Shown: positions 1 through 6,458, numbered from the stretch's first letter. The stretch: DNA of 12,908 nucleotides from Geminicoccaceae bacterium (GCA_030824835.1 JAPJRA010000043.1:1-12908); one strand, 5' to 3'. Made by a program: numbers and translations. Notes: generated by a model not told the origin, from the sequence alone.

Positions 1-2
1 GC

Positions 3-737
3 GGTGGATCGGCATCGCTCGAGCGACGCCTGCAATCCCGCTTCCGTCCGCTCTTGAACCCCCGCAAGCGACTCGTCCCCGCCTATCAGCTCGCGGGCTA
101 TGTGCTCGGCAGCGGCGATATCCTGACACCGTGCCGACTGGCCCGCCCGGCCGATGTCGACGACGCGTCCGCAGCGGAGCTGGACCAATGGAGCCTGAAG
201 GAGGCACTGCGCGCCCTGACGCCGCCACCGACCCGAGCGGCGATCGGGCTGGTGATCCAGGTTCACTACCCTACGGTGGCGGCGATGCGGTGGCGCGACG
301 GGTACATCCGGCTTTGCCGCCAGTTGCCGCCCGACTCCAGCCGCCGGCTGATCTTCGAGCTGCTCGAGCTGCCGGCCTGGCTGCCGCAGGCACGGGTACG
401 CGAGCTGATGGCCTACCTGCGCCCCTTCTGTGGCGCGATCATCGTTCGGCTGCGGACTCCGTCGACCAGTGTCGAGCACCTTGTCGCGACAGGCATCCGC
501 GGCCTATCGCTGGCCGGCACGTCCGCCGAGACCGATCCGAGCGCCCCGCCGGCAGATATCAGGCGTTTCGCCGACCTTGCGCGGAGTCGCGCGATGCGCA
601 GCCTCGTGGCGGAGCTGGACGCGCCGAGCGGAGCCCGCACGGCGATGACTGCCGGAATCGACTATATCGGCGGCGACGCTCTCATGCCACCGCTGCGGCA
701 GCTGCAGCGGCGGCTCCTGCTCGGGAGGGACCACTGA
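3..737 (+). CDS. Degenerate EAL-domain-like protein, 5'-truncated by the window edge
   Basis: The reading frame is open to the left edge; position 3 is the first complete codon. The TTG at 54 is probably internal, because the codons before it (reading ...RRLQSRFRPLL) continue into a stretch resembling the start of an EAL domain (F-x-P-x(n)-Y). Numbering from the residue at 54, FELLE at 101-105 matches the EITE strand of EAL phosphodiesterases, and GIDYIGGDALMPP at 201-213 matches the terminal G-x-D-x-x-Q-G...P segment. Other hallmarks are missing. The EAL triplet is replaced by YQLAGY, the DDFG metal site by a segment reading VRLRTP, and the K-x-D strand by LSLAG. I infer a catalytically dead EAL-fold protein that might act as a cyclic-di-GMP sensor or protein-binding module. 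Any N-terminal domain lies outside the window. The family assignment rests on weak pattern matching, so a plain hypothetical protein remains possible. Confidence 0.55.
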   Translation, partial: GGSASLERRLQSRFRPLLNPRKRLVPAYQLAGYVLGSGDILTPCRLARPADVDDASAAELDQWSLKEALRALTPPPTRAAIGLVIQVHYPTVAAMRWRDGYIRLCRQLPPDSSRRLIFELLELPAWLPQARVRELMAYLRPFCGAIIVRLRTPSTSVEHLVATGIRGLSLAGTSAETDPSAPPADIRRFADLARSRAMRSLVAELDAPSGARTAMTAGIDYIGGDALMPPLRQLQRRLLLGRDH

Positions 738-969
738 GCGGGGCGTCGCCGGCACGGCCGGATCCGTACCCTGCGCGAGGTCACGGCATGCGGGGGGCCA
801 GCAGCTACTCGACGATGGCACAACGAAAACGACATACGCGGCGGCACAGGTGATCACATCTGAGGATATCTAAGAGCCTAATAGTTGATAGGCGGCTGGC
901 GCAAAGCTAGAAATCCAGATATTTCCCCTGTCTCCACCTATTCACATTGGCAAGGTTGGGGAAGCCATT
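738..969. other. Intergenic region upstream of the sulfatase
   Basis: This 232-base gap lies between the EAL-like gene and the sulfatase. Its second half (about 845-960) is visibly richer in A+T than the flanks, as expected for a promoter region. Apart from the promoter candidate at 885-913 and the ribosome binding site near 958-964, I see no small gene, RNA gene or repeat in it. Open frames crossing it lack coding character. Confidence 0.6.
885..913 (+). promoter_or_regulatory. Candidate sigma-70 promoter of the sulfatase gene
   Basis: TTGATA at 885-890 matches the -35 consensus at 5 of 6 positions. After a 17-base spacer, TAGAAA at 908-913 matches the -10 consensus at 4 of 6. It sits in the AT-richer part of the gap, about 55 bases before the sulfatase start. 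This is a sequence match only. Confidence 0.4.
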
Positions 970-2634
970 TTGCGCATTCGGCTCGTGCTCGCAGGACTGG
1001 TCATCGTTGCGCTCTGGCCCGCATTCGGCAGCGCCGCCACGAGGAACGAACCGTTGCGCAGCGAGCCGTCACCGGCATTCGGCCCCATGCCGGCGCTGCC
1101 ATCAGCGCTGGACACGGCCGCCGAGACCCGGATCGTGGTAGCCGGCCTCGACGCCAAGGGGCCCGCCGCAGCCGCTTTTGATGGGCTGCAGTATATCGCC
1201 TCCTACCCCGACCTCATTCGAGCCCTGCGAGCCGACCGAGCTGCCGGTGAGCGTCACTATCAGCAATTCGGCCGAAAGGAAGGTCGTTCGCCGGACAAGT
1301 TCAACGAGCAGCAATACCTAGCCAACTACGCCGACCTTCGCGCCGCTTTCGGCACCGATGGCGAGAGGGCCACCATCCACTACATCACCTATGGCTTCTA
1401 CGAGGGGCGCACGGACAAGCCGACGGGACACGTGGCCAAGCCGAATTTCGTGGTCTTCTTCGTCGACGACGTGGGCTACGGCGAAGTGGGCGCGATGCAT
1501 CAGCCCGACGTCTCGACGCCGAACATCGACGCCATTGCCGCAGGCGGCGTCGTCGCCACGAACGGCTATGTAATGGCTCCGGTCTGTGCGCCCAGCCGGG
1601 CCGCCCTGCTCACCGGCCGCTATCCGCAGACCCTGGGGATCTATAGGAACCCGCCACCTGAGACGAGCCCCGAGCGCCTGAGCGGTGGGCTGCCCAGCAC
1701 CGCCAGGACCGTGGCCGAAAGCTTGCGGACGCTGGGCTACGCCACCGGCATGATCGGCAAGTGGAACGTGGGCTATCGCCCCGACCAACACCCAATGATG
1801 CGTGGCTTCGACGAGTTCTTTGGCGTGCTTGGCAGCGATCATCCCTATTATGGCGAGATGCCAGGCAATCCGGTCCTGCGTGGATTCACGCCGGAACCGC
1901 AGGCGGACTATCTGACCGACGTCTTCGCCCGCGAGGCGGTGAGCTTCATTCGGCGCCATGCCGCGCAACGATTTTACCTGTACGTGCCGTTGACGGCGAT
2001 CCACACGCCGTTGCAGGCGAAGCCCGAAAAGCTCGCCCAGCATGCCGGCATCACGAATGGGCGGCGGCGCACGGTAGCGGCCATGCTCAGCTCCCTCGAC
2101 GATGCGGTAGGTGCGGTCCTGCAGACGCTGCGGGAGCAGGGCCTTGCCGACAACACGGTGGTGGCTTTCCTCGGCGACAATGGTTGCGGCAACTGCAAGA
2201 ATGGGCCGCTGCGAGACGGCAAAGGCAGGCTCTACGAGGGAGGGACCCGGGTTCCCTTCATCTTATCGTGGCCGGGCACCCTGGCCCCGGGCAGCCGTTC
2301 CGACGTGCCTGTGACCACCATGGACCTTTCGGCCACCATGCTGGAGGCGGCCGGTGGCAGTGCCGCCGGGCTCGATGGGGTCAATCTGCTCGACGCCTTG
2401 CGTGGCACCTCGACCCCGCACGATTGCCTGTTCTGGGGTGCAACGGCAAACGGCACGGCCCGCTGCGGCGATTGGAAGTTGGTCGAAACGGCAGGGCGGC
2501 CACCTGAACTCTACAACCTGAAACTGGACATCGGCGAAGACCGCAACGTCGCCTCGAGCAATTGGACGGTCGTCACGCGTCTACGCCAGGCACGGGCGGA
2601 CTGGTTGCGGACTCTGGCCCCACGAACCTGGTGA
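970..2634 (+). CDS. Exported formylglycine-dependent sulfatase with N-terminal tandem repeats
   Basis: This is a 554-residue type I sulfatase that would hydrolyse sulfate esters outside the cytoplasm; the substrate is unknown. TTG at 970 is chosen because GGGGAAG (958-964) is well placed and a signal peptide follows at once (residues 1-22, hydrophobic core LVLAGLVIVALW, cleavage near GSA-A). Residues 73-106 and 114-147 are two copies of a repeat of the form YxxxYxDLxxA...HYxxxGxxEGR, found in various surface proteins. The catalytic domain starts near 158. The metal-binding DD is at 166-167 and the signature CAPSR at 206-210, where Cys206 would be converted to formylglycine. GKW is at 263-265 (Lys264), His345 is in AIHTP, DNG at 403-405 and Lys418 in RDGKGR. 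All core residues are present, so it should be active once matured. No formylglycine-generating enzyme or anaerobic sulfatase maturase is in the window. It stands alone, converging on the dehydrogenase downstream. Confidence 0.92.
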   Translation: MRIRLVLAGLVIVALWPAFGSAATRNEPLRSEPSPAFGPMPALPSALDTAAETRIVVAGLDAKGPAAAAFDGLQYIASYPDLIRALRADRAAGERHYQQFGRKEGRSPDKFNEQQYLANYADLRAAFGTDGERATIHYITYGFYEGRTDKPTGHVAKPNFVVFFVDDVGYGEVGAMHQPDVSTPNIDAIAAGGVVATNGYVMAPVCAPSRAALLTGRYPQTLGIYRNPPPETSPERLSGGLPSTARTVAESLRTLGYATGMIGKWNVGYRPDQHPMMRGFDEFFGVLGSDHPYYGEMPGNPVLRGFTPEPQADYLTDVFAREAVSFIRRHAAQRFYLYVPLTAIHTPLQAKPEKLAQHAGITNGRRRTVAAMLSSLDDAVGAVLQTLREQGLADNTVVAFLGDNGCGNCKNGPLRDGKGRLYEGGTRVPFILSWPGTLAPGSRSDVPVTTMDLSATMLEAAGGSAAGLDGVNLLDALRGTSTPHDCLFWGATANGTARCGDWKLVETAGRPPELYNLKLDIGEDRNVASSNWTVVTRLRQARADWLRTLAPRTW

Positions 2635-2706
2635 CGGCGTGGACGGGAGCCGGCACCAAGCACTCTCCCGATCCCCCTGATATGCAGCCGAACGACAGGC
2701 CCGCAT

Positions 2707-2722
2707 CCGGGAGCAGCCCCGG
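2707..2722. terminator. Weak hairpin between converging genes
   Basis: CCGGG, a six-base loop (agcagc) and CCCGG lie in the 110-base gap between the sulfatase stop and the dehydrogenase stop. The stem is only five GC pairs plus a possible wobble pair, with no T-tract on either side. It might serve as a bidirectional stop signal, but this is weakly supported. Confidence 0.25.
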
Positions 2723-2744
2723 GCGTGCCATCGACGACGAGCCG

Positions 2745-3731
2745 CTACAGCATGCTCGGCAGCACCCGATCGGGCGGGCGGTGCCCGTCGATGAATGTCT
2801 TGATGTTGATGATGACCTTCTCGCCCATGTCGATCCGGCCCTCGATCGTGGCCGAGCCCATGTGCGGCAGGAGCACCACGTTCTCGAGCTGACGCAGACG
2901 CGGATTGATCGCCGGCTCGTGCTCGAACACGTCGAGCCCGGCGCCGGCGATCTTCTTCTCCCGCAAGAGCCGCGTCAGCGCCTGCTCGTCAACCACCTCG
3001 CCACGGCTGGTGTTCACGAGGATCGCATGCGGCTGCAGCAGGGCCAGCCGACGCGCCGACAGCAGGTGGAAGGTGGCGGGCGTGTGCGGGCAATTGACGC
3101 TGATCACATCCACCCGCGCCAGCATCTGGTCGAGGCTCTCCCAGTAGGTGGCCTCGAGCTCCTGCTCGACCGATTCGTGCACGCGACGGCGATTGTGATA
3201 ATGCACGGAAAGGCCGAATCCCTTGGCCCGCTGGGCTACAGCACTGCCGATGCGGCCCATCCCGACAATACCCAGCCGCTTGCCCCAGATCCGATGCCCA
3301 AGCATCGAGGTCGGACTCCAGCCGCCCCACTCGCCCGAGCGGGCGATGCGCTCGCCCTCGACCAGCCGCCGCGAGACGGTGAGGATGAGGGCCATGGTCA
3401 TGTCGGCGGTATCCTCCGTCAGCACGCCCGGCGTGTTGGTAACGGTGATGCCGCGCTTGTAGGCGGCCTCGACGTCGATATTGTCGACCCCGGTCCCGTA
3501 ATTGGCGATCAGTCGCAGCCGCTCACCGGCATGGGCCAGCACGGCACTGTCGATCCGGTCGGTCACGGTCGGGACGAGAACATCGCAGCTCTTCACCGCC
3601 TCGATCAGCTCCGGTTTCGTCATCGGCTGATCGTTGGCGTTCAGCTGCACCTGGAACAGCTCCATCATCCGCGTCTCTATCGCATCCGGCAGCTTGCGCG
3701 TGACGATGACGATCGGACGAGTGCGCGACAT
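2745..3731 (-). CDS. D-isomer-specific 2-hydroxyacid dehydrogenase (glyoxylate/hydroxypyruvate reductase type)
   Basis: This 328-residue cytosolic oxidoreductase has the normal length for the family, whose members reduce 2-keto acids such as glyoxylate or hydroxypyruvate to D-2-hydroxyacids. The N-terminal substrate-domain loop NYGTGVDNID is at 77-86. The Rossmann motif GMGRIG is at 157-162. After the following strand, HYHNRRR (177-183) has no acidic residue where NAD enzymes carry Asp and has a run of Arg, suggesting NADPH use. The catalytic triad is Arg243 (NTSRGE), Glu272 (FEHEP) and His290 (LPHMGSAT). The ATG start is preceded on the minus strand by a good AGGAG site (gcaggagattgtcATG). 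It is divergent from the SH3-domain gene across 127 bases and convergent with the sulfatase. The exact substrate cannot be told from sequence; phosphoglycerate dehydrogenase is unlikely because no ACT domain is present. Confidence 0.93.
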   Translation of the reverse strand: MSRTRPIVIVTRKLPDAIETRMMELFQVQLNANDQPMTKPELIEAVKSCDVLVPTVTDRIDSAVLAHAGERLRLIANYGTGVDNIDVEAAYKRGITVTNTPGVLTEDTADMTMALILTVSRRLVEGERIARSGEWGGWSPTSMLGHRIWGKRLGIVGMGRIGSAVAQRAKGFGLSVHYHNRRRVHESVEQELEATYWESLDQMLARVDVISVNCPHTPATFHLLSARRLALLQPHAILVNTSRGEVVDEQALTRLLREKKIAGAGLDVFEHEPAINPRLRQLENVVLLPHMGSATIEGRIDMGEKVIINIKTFIDGHRPPDRVLPSML

Positions 3732-3760
3732 GACAATCTCCTGCGGCCGGGCGCGGTGCC

Positions 3761-3773
3761 GCTAGGGACTAGC
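3761..3773. promoter_or_regulatory. CTAG-containing inverted repeat in a divergent promoter region
   Basis: GCTAG, three bases (gga) and CTAGC form a perfect five-base dyad 30 bases upstream of the dehydrogenase start, in the gap shared with the divergent SH3-domain gene. CTAG is a rare tetramer in proteobacterial DNA, so two copies in a dyad at this position could mark an operator. No known regulator is assigned. Confidence 0.3.
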
Positions 3774-3858
3774 AGAAAGCATCCGCGTGCTCAAACCCGC
3801 CGCCCGCGACATCCAAGCTTCAAACCGGCGCCCCGTCCGTGTAGAGCGGGGAGCCCTG

Positions 3859-4398
3859 ATGACCCCGTCGAGGATTCGATTCGTGGCAGCTTTGGTTACA
3901 TTCTTGCGCAGCCTCGCGGTGCTTCTGCTGCTGACGGCAGGCTCACTGCCGCTAGCGGCCCAGACGGCCGCCCAGCGGAGCACGGGTGCCAGTGGCCTGC
4001 CGCTGCCGCGATTTGCGTCACTGGCAGCGCCGGAGGTCAACGTCCGTACCGGCCCCAGCACGGATCACCCGGTCCGCTGGGTCTATTCGCGGTTGAAGCT
4101 GCCCGTACGGATCGTTGAAGAATATGACGTGTGGCGACGGATCGAGGACCCGGATGGCGAGACCGGCTGGACCCATTCGAGCCTGCTGTCGCAACGGCGT
4201 ACCGTGATGATCAAGGGGCCGGGCATCCAGGAGCTGCGTCGGACAGCCGCGGTCGACGGCCGGGTCGTCGCCCGCGTCGAGCCAGGTGTGATCGGGGAAC
4301 TTGTCGACTGCGAAGCGGACTGGTGCCGGATCGAGGTGGCCGACGAGCGCGGCTGGCTGCCGCGCGTGGTGCTGTGGGGGGTCGGCGACGCGGACTAG
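3859..4398 (+). CDS. Exported protein with two bacterial SH3-like domains
   Basis: The ATG at 3859 is chosen (179 residues) because GGGGAG at 3847-3852 lies six bases before it and a clean signal peptide follows: an Arg-rich start, the hydrophobic core LAVLLLL, and cleavage near PLAAQ. A GTG at 3787 in the same frame lacks these. The mature part has two SH3-like repeats. The first, about residues 50-110, has the typical N-V-R-x-G-P-S-T turn and ends in GWTHSSLL. The second, about 114-177, has DWCRIEVADERGWLP. Such domains in periplasmic proteins bind peptidoglycan peptides or other cell-wall ligands; the precise role here is unknown. The architecture matches the alphaproteobacterial SH3-like group of about 170-200 residues. 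The gene converges on irr with only 12 bases between the stop codons. Confidence 0.82.
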   Translation: MTPSRIRFVAALVTFLRSLAVLLLLTAGSLPLAAQTAAQRSTGASGLPLPRFASLAAPEVNVRTGPSTDHPVRWVYSRLKLPVRIVEEYDVWRRIEDPDGETGWTHSSLLSQRRTVMIKGPGIQELRRTAAVDGRVVARVEPGVIGELVDCEADWCRIEVADERGWLPRVVLWGVGDAD

Positions 4399-4410
4399 CG
4401 GTCTCGCCGT

Positions 4411-4869
4411 TCAGTCGACCTCGGAGTTGCCCTGATAGGCGGCGGTGCGCTTGGTGGCGCTGCGAATGCGCACCACGACGTCGATGCGGTCGATCACCTT
4501 GCCCGGTGGCGGCTCGGGCAGACGGAGAAACTGGATGGCCTCTTCCGGCACGTCGATAATCTCGCCCGTCGACTTGTCGAAATAATGATAGTGCGAAGTT
4601 GGATTCGTGTCGAAATAGCTCTGCCCGCTGCCGGCCACGACCTCGGTCATCAGCCCGGCGGCGGTGAACTGGTGCAGCGTGTTGTAGACCGTGGCCAGAG
4701 AGACCGGTATGCCGGCAACGCGGGCTTCCTGGAACAACTCCTCCGCGGTGACATGCCGAGGGCCGGTTTCCAACAATAGGCGCGCCAACGCAACACGCTG
4801 ACGAGTCGGACGTAGCCCGCTCTCTTTGAGCTTACGCACGGCGATCAGGTTCGGGCGGTTGGGATGCAT
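4411..4869 (-). CDS. irr: Irr, Fur-family iron/haem-responsive transcriptional regulator
   Basis: This 152-residue protein is of normal length for Irr, the regulator that controls haem synthesis and iron uptake or storage genes in alphaproteobacteria and is itself responsive to haem. The winged-helix region includes GLRPTRQRVALARLL (18-32) and the recognition helix PVSLATVYNTLHQFT (55-69), which is characteristic of Irr rather than Fur. The dimerisation part has SYFDTN (84-89) and a histidine cluster H93-Y94-H95. Most Irr proteins carry three consecutive His there, so the middle one is changed to Tyr. The protein contains no cysteine at all, so the CxxC zinc site of Fur and the N-terminal haem regulatory motif (Cys-Pro) of Bradyrhizobium Irr are both absent. 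The ATG start lacks a clear ribosome binding site, but no better start exists nearby. It lies downstream of the nitronate monooxygenase-like gene with its own promoter region (see 4915-4953). Another Fur-type regulator is possible but less likely. Confidence 0.87.
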   Translation of the reverse strand: MHPNRPNLIAVRKLKESGLRPTRQRVALARLLLETGPRHVTAEELFQEARVAGIPVSLATVYNTLHQFTAAGLMTEVVAGSGQSYFDTNPTSHYHYFDKSTGEIIDVPEEAIQFLRLPEPPPGKVIDRIDVVVRIRSATKRTAAYQGNSEVD

Positions 4870-4914
4870 GGGCTGGACAACTGACCTGGCTGGACCGGGG
4901 ACAACGAACGGCTG

Positions 4915-4939
4915 ATACCGGACTGATTTGGTCCAGATT
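4915..4939. promoter_or_regulatory. IscR type-1-like palindrome upstream of irr
   Basis: The 25 bases contain CCGGACT-gattt-GGTCCAG, an imperfect inverted repeat. By eye, about 20 of 25 positions fit the enterobacterial IscR type-1 consensus (ATA-SYYGACT-RWWWY-AGTC-RRSTAT). It lies 46 bases upstream of the irr start and just downstream of a -35-like element, where a repressor would block transcription. No IscR gene is in the window, so the link is an inference from pattern. Confidence 0.4.
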
Positions 4940-4947
4940 TAGCCCAA

Positions 4948-4953
4948 GGTCAA
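4948..4953 (-). promoter_or_regulatory. Candidate -35 element of the irr promoter
   Basis: On the minus strand this reads TTGACC, 5 of 6 matches to the -35 consensus. The matching -10 would fall inside the IscR-like palindrome, where only a poor hexamer (CAAATC or AAATCA) is visible. A promoter with a weak -10 overlapped by an operator is plausible for a regulated gene, but the call is tentative. Confidence 0.3.
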
Positions 4954-4980
4954 GATCCACACGTACCTGGATCCCCGCGC

Positions 4981-6390
4981 TCAGTGGCCGGTGAGGATCC
5001 GCTGCACCAGTTGCTTCACCGTCGGCACGAAACCATTGGCGTAGAACGGGTCATCACGGAACCGGTAGACATTGTGCCCGGCGAACATCAGCTGGTCGTC
5101 CAGCGGCGCGCCCCGGCCGTGGGCAATCTCCTGCAACGTTTTCTGGATGCAGAACGAGCGTGGATCGGCCGCCTTGCCGGTCGTGTGGTCGCCATGATCG
5201 CGCCAGTTGCTGAACTTGCAGTGGCTCAAGCAACCCATACAGTCAGCCTGATCGCGACGGATCTCGCGCGCATTCTGTGGCGTGACGAAGATCAGCGTGT
5301 TGTCGGGAGTGCGCATCGGCTGCGTGAAGCCCTCGACCAGCCAGCCCTGCACCCGAGCATGGTCAGCGGCCGAGACGAAGACGCCATGGCCAGAACGGCC
5401 GTAAGCGAAAAAGGCGGTACGGCCGCGGGCCGCGTCCTCCGCCTCGGAGAACTCTACCTGCCGCTCCGAGCGGGCCACGAGGTCGTTGAGGAAGCGGTTC
5501 TTTACAGCAGACGAATAAAAGCCGGTAGGACTGAAGCGATGCAACAGCACGTCACCCGGCACGAGATCGAGCAGCCGCTTCTTCCAGCCCTCCGGAATCG
5601 GGCTTTCATGGGTCAATAGCGGCCGGGTACCGAACTGGAAGGCGATCGGACCGAGCTCGGGATTGCCGATCCAGTCCTTCCAGTCCTTGAGGTGCCAGAC
5701 ACCGCCAGCCATTACGATCGGCACGTTGCCGAGGCCGACGGCACGCATCAGCTTTCTGAGCTCGATGACCCGAGGCAGCGGCGACTGCGGCTCATCGGGA
5801 TTCTCGACATTGGACAGGCCGTTGTGACCGCCGGCCAGCCAGGGATCCTCGTAGACGACGGCGCCCAGCCAGTCCTGGAACTTGTGATAGGCCCGCTTCC
5901 ACAGAGCGTTGAAGGCGCGTCCCGAGGACACGATGGGATAGTAGTAGACGCCATAGCGCGCGCAGATCTCGCCCAGGCGATACGGCATGCCCGCCCCGCA
6001 GGTGACGCCGTGGATCAGCCCCTTGGCCCCATCCAGCACCCCTTGCAGCACGCGCTCGCAGGAGCCCATCTCCCAGAGCACGTTCATGTGGATACGCCCC
6101 TCGCCCTGGCGCGTATCGTGAGCGATGCGGGCTTGGCTGATACCCCCCCTGATCGAATAGGCGATCAGCTCCTCATGCCGCTCGAGACGGTCGCGACCGC
6201 GGAACACCAGCGGGATATACTCGCCATTGGCGTCGAGCGCGTCGGGATTGACGCCGGAAAACGTGCCGACGCCCCCAGCCGCAGCCCAGGCCCCGGCGGA
6301 ACGGCCGCTGCTGACCGCCACACCTTTTCCGCCTTCGACCAGCGGCCAGACCTCTAGGCCCGAAACCACCATCGGCTGCACGACGCTCAT
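4981..6390 (-). CDS. Nitronate monooxygenase-like flavoprotein with C-terminal Cys motif
   Basis: This 469-residue protein is of the 2-nitropropane dioxygenase/nitronate monooxygenase class, FMN-binding TIM barrels that oxidise alkyl nitronates; the real substrate here is unknown. Supporting motifs are GGVGTFSGV (39-47), GVTCGAGMP (128-136), AGGHNG (186-191, the GGHxG flavin/catalytic loop), VPIVMAGGV (223-231) and FGTRPLLT (253-260). Typical family members are about 320-370 residues, so this one has roughly 100 extra C-terminal residues. They carry C384-x2-C387-x3-C391 and C414, a spacing that could ligate an Fe-S cluster or zinc. The start is supported by GGGAGTAGGTAG before the ATG. It is on the same strand as pnp upstream (68-base gap with a hairpin) and irr downstream (111-base gap). 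Relatives of this class also include enoyl reductases (FabK) and other FMN enzymes. Confidence 0.85.
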   Translation of the reverse strand: MSVVQPMVVSGLEVWPLVEGGKGVAVSSGRSAGAWAAAGGVGTFSGVNPDALDANGEYIPLVFRGRDRLERHEELIAYSIRGGISQARIAHDTRQGEGRIHMNVLWEMGSCERVLQGVLDGAKGLIHGVTCGAGMPYRLGEICARYGVYYYPIVSSGRAFNALWKRAYHKFQDWLGAVVYEDPWLAGGHNGLSNVENPDEPQSPLPRVIELRKLMRAVGLGNVPIVMAGGVWHLKDWKDWIGNPELGPIAFQFGTRPLLTHESPIPEGWKKRLLDLVPGDVLLHRFSPTGFYSSAVKNRFLNDLVARSERQVEFSEAEDAARGRTAFFAYGRSGHGVFVSAADHARVQGWLVEGFTQPMRTPDNTLIFVTPQNAREIRRDQADCMGCLSHCKFSNWRDHGDHTTGKAADPRSFCIQKTLQEIAHGRGAPLDDQLMFAGHNVYRFRDDPFYANGFVPTVKQLVQRILTGH

Positions 6391-6413
6391 CTACCTACTC
6401 CCAAACGCCGGGT

Positions 6414-6433
6414 CCGCCAGCCAGGGCCGGCGG
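6414..6433 (-). terminator. Hairpin after pnp, candidate terminator or 3'-end structure
   Basis: On the minus strand CCGCC-GGCC...GGCT-GGCGG folds into a stem of about eight pairs, one of them G-U, with a four-base loop. It begins about 25 bases after the pnp stop and lies before the ribosome binding site of the nitronate monooxygenase-like gene. There is no U-run after it, so it is either a weak terminator or an mRNA 3'-end protection or processing structure. Confidence 0.45.
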
Positions 6434-6458
6434 GCCGTCGTTTCTCCGTTTCGACCGC

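Noticed and set aside
131..853. Long open frame overlapping the EAL-like gene in another frame
   Set aside because: It is rich in Arg, Ala and Pro, with no domain resemblance, as expected for a shadow frame in GC-rich DNA. The overlapping frame has EAL-like motifs.
3787..3858. GTG start at 3787 for the SH3-domain protein
   Set aside because: It would bury the signal peptide behind 24 residues. The ATG at 3859 has a strong GGGGAG site and gives a normal export signal.
2562..4118. 518-codon plus-strand frame running antisense to the dehydrogenase
   Set aside because: It overlaps an intact, motif-rich gene on the minus strand plus both neighbours. Its composition (His, Arg, Asp, Pro rich) is typical of antisense of a GC-rich gene.
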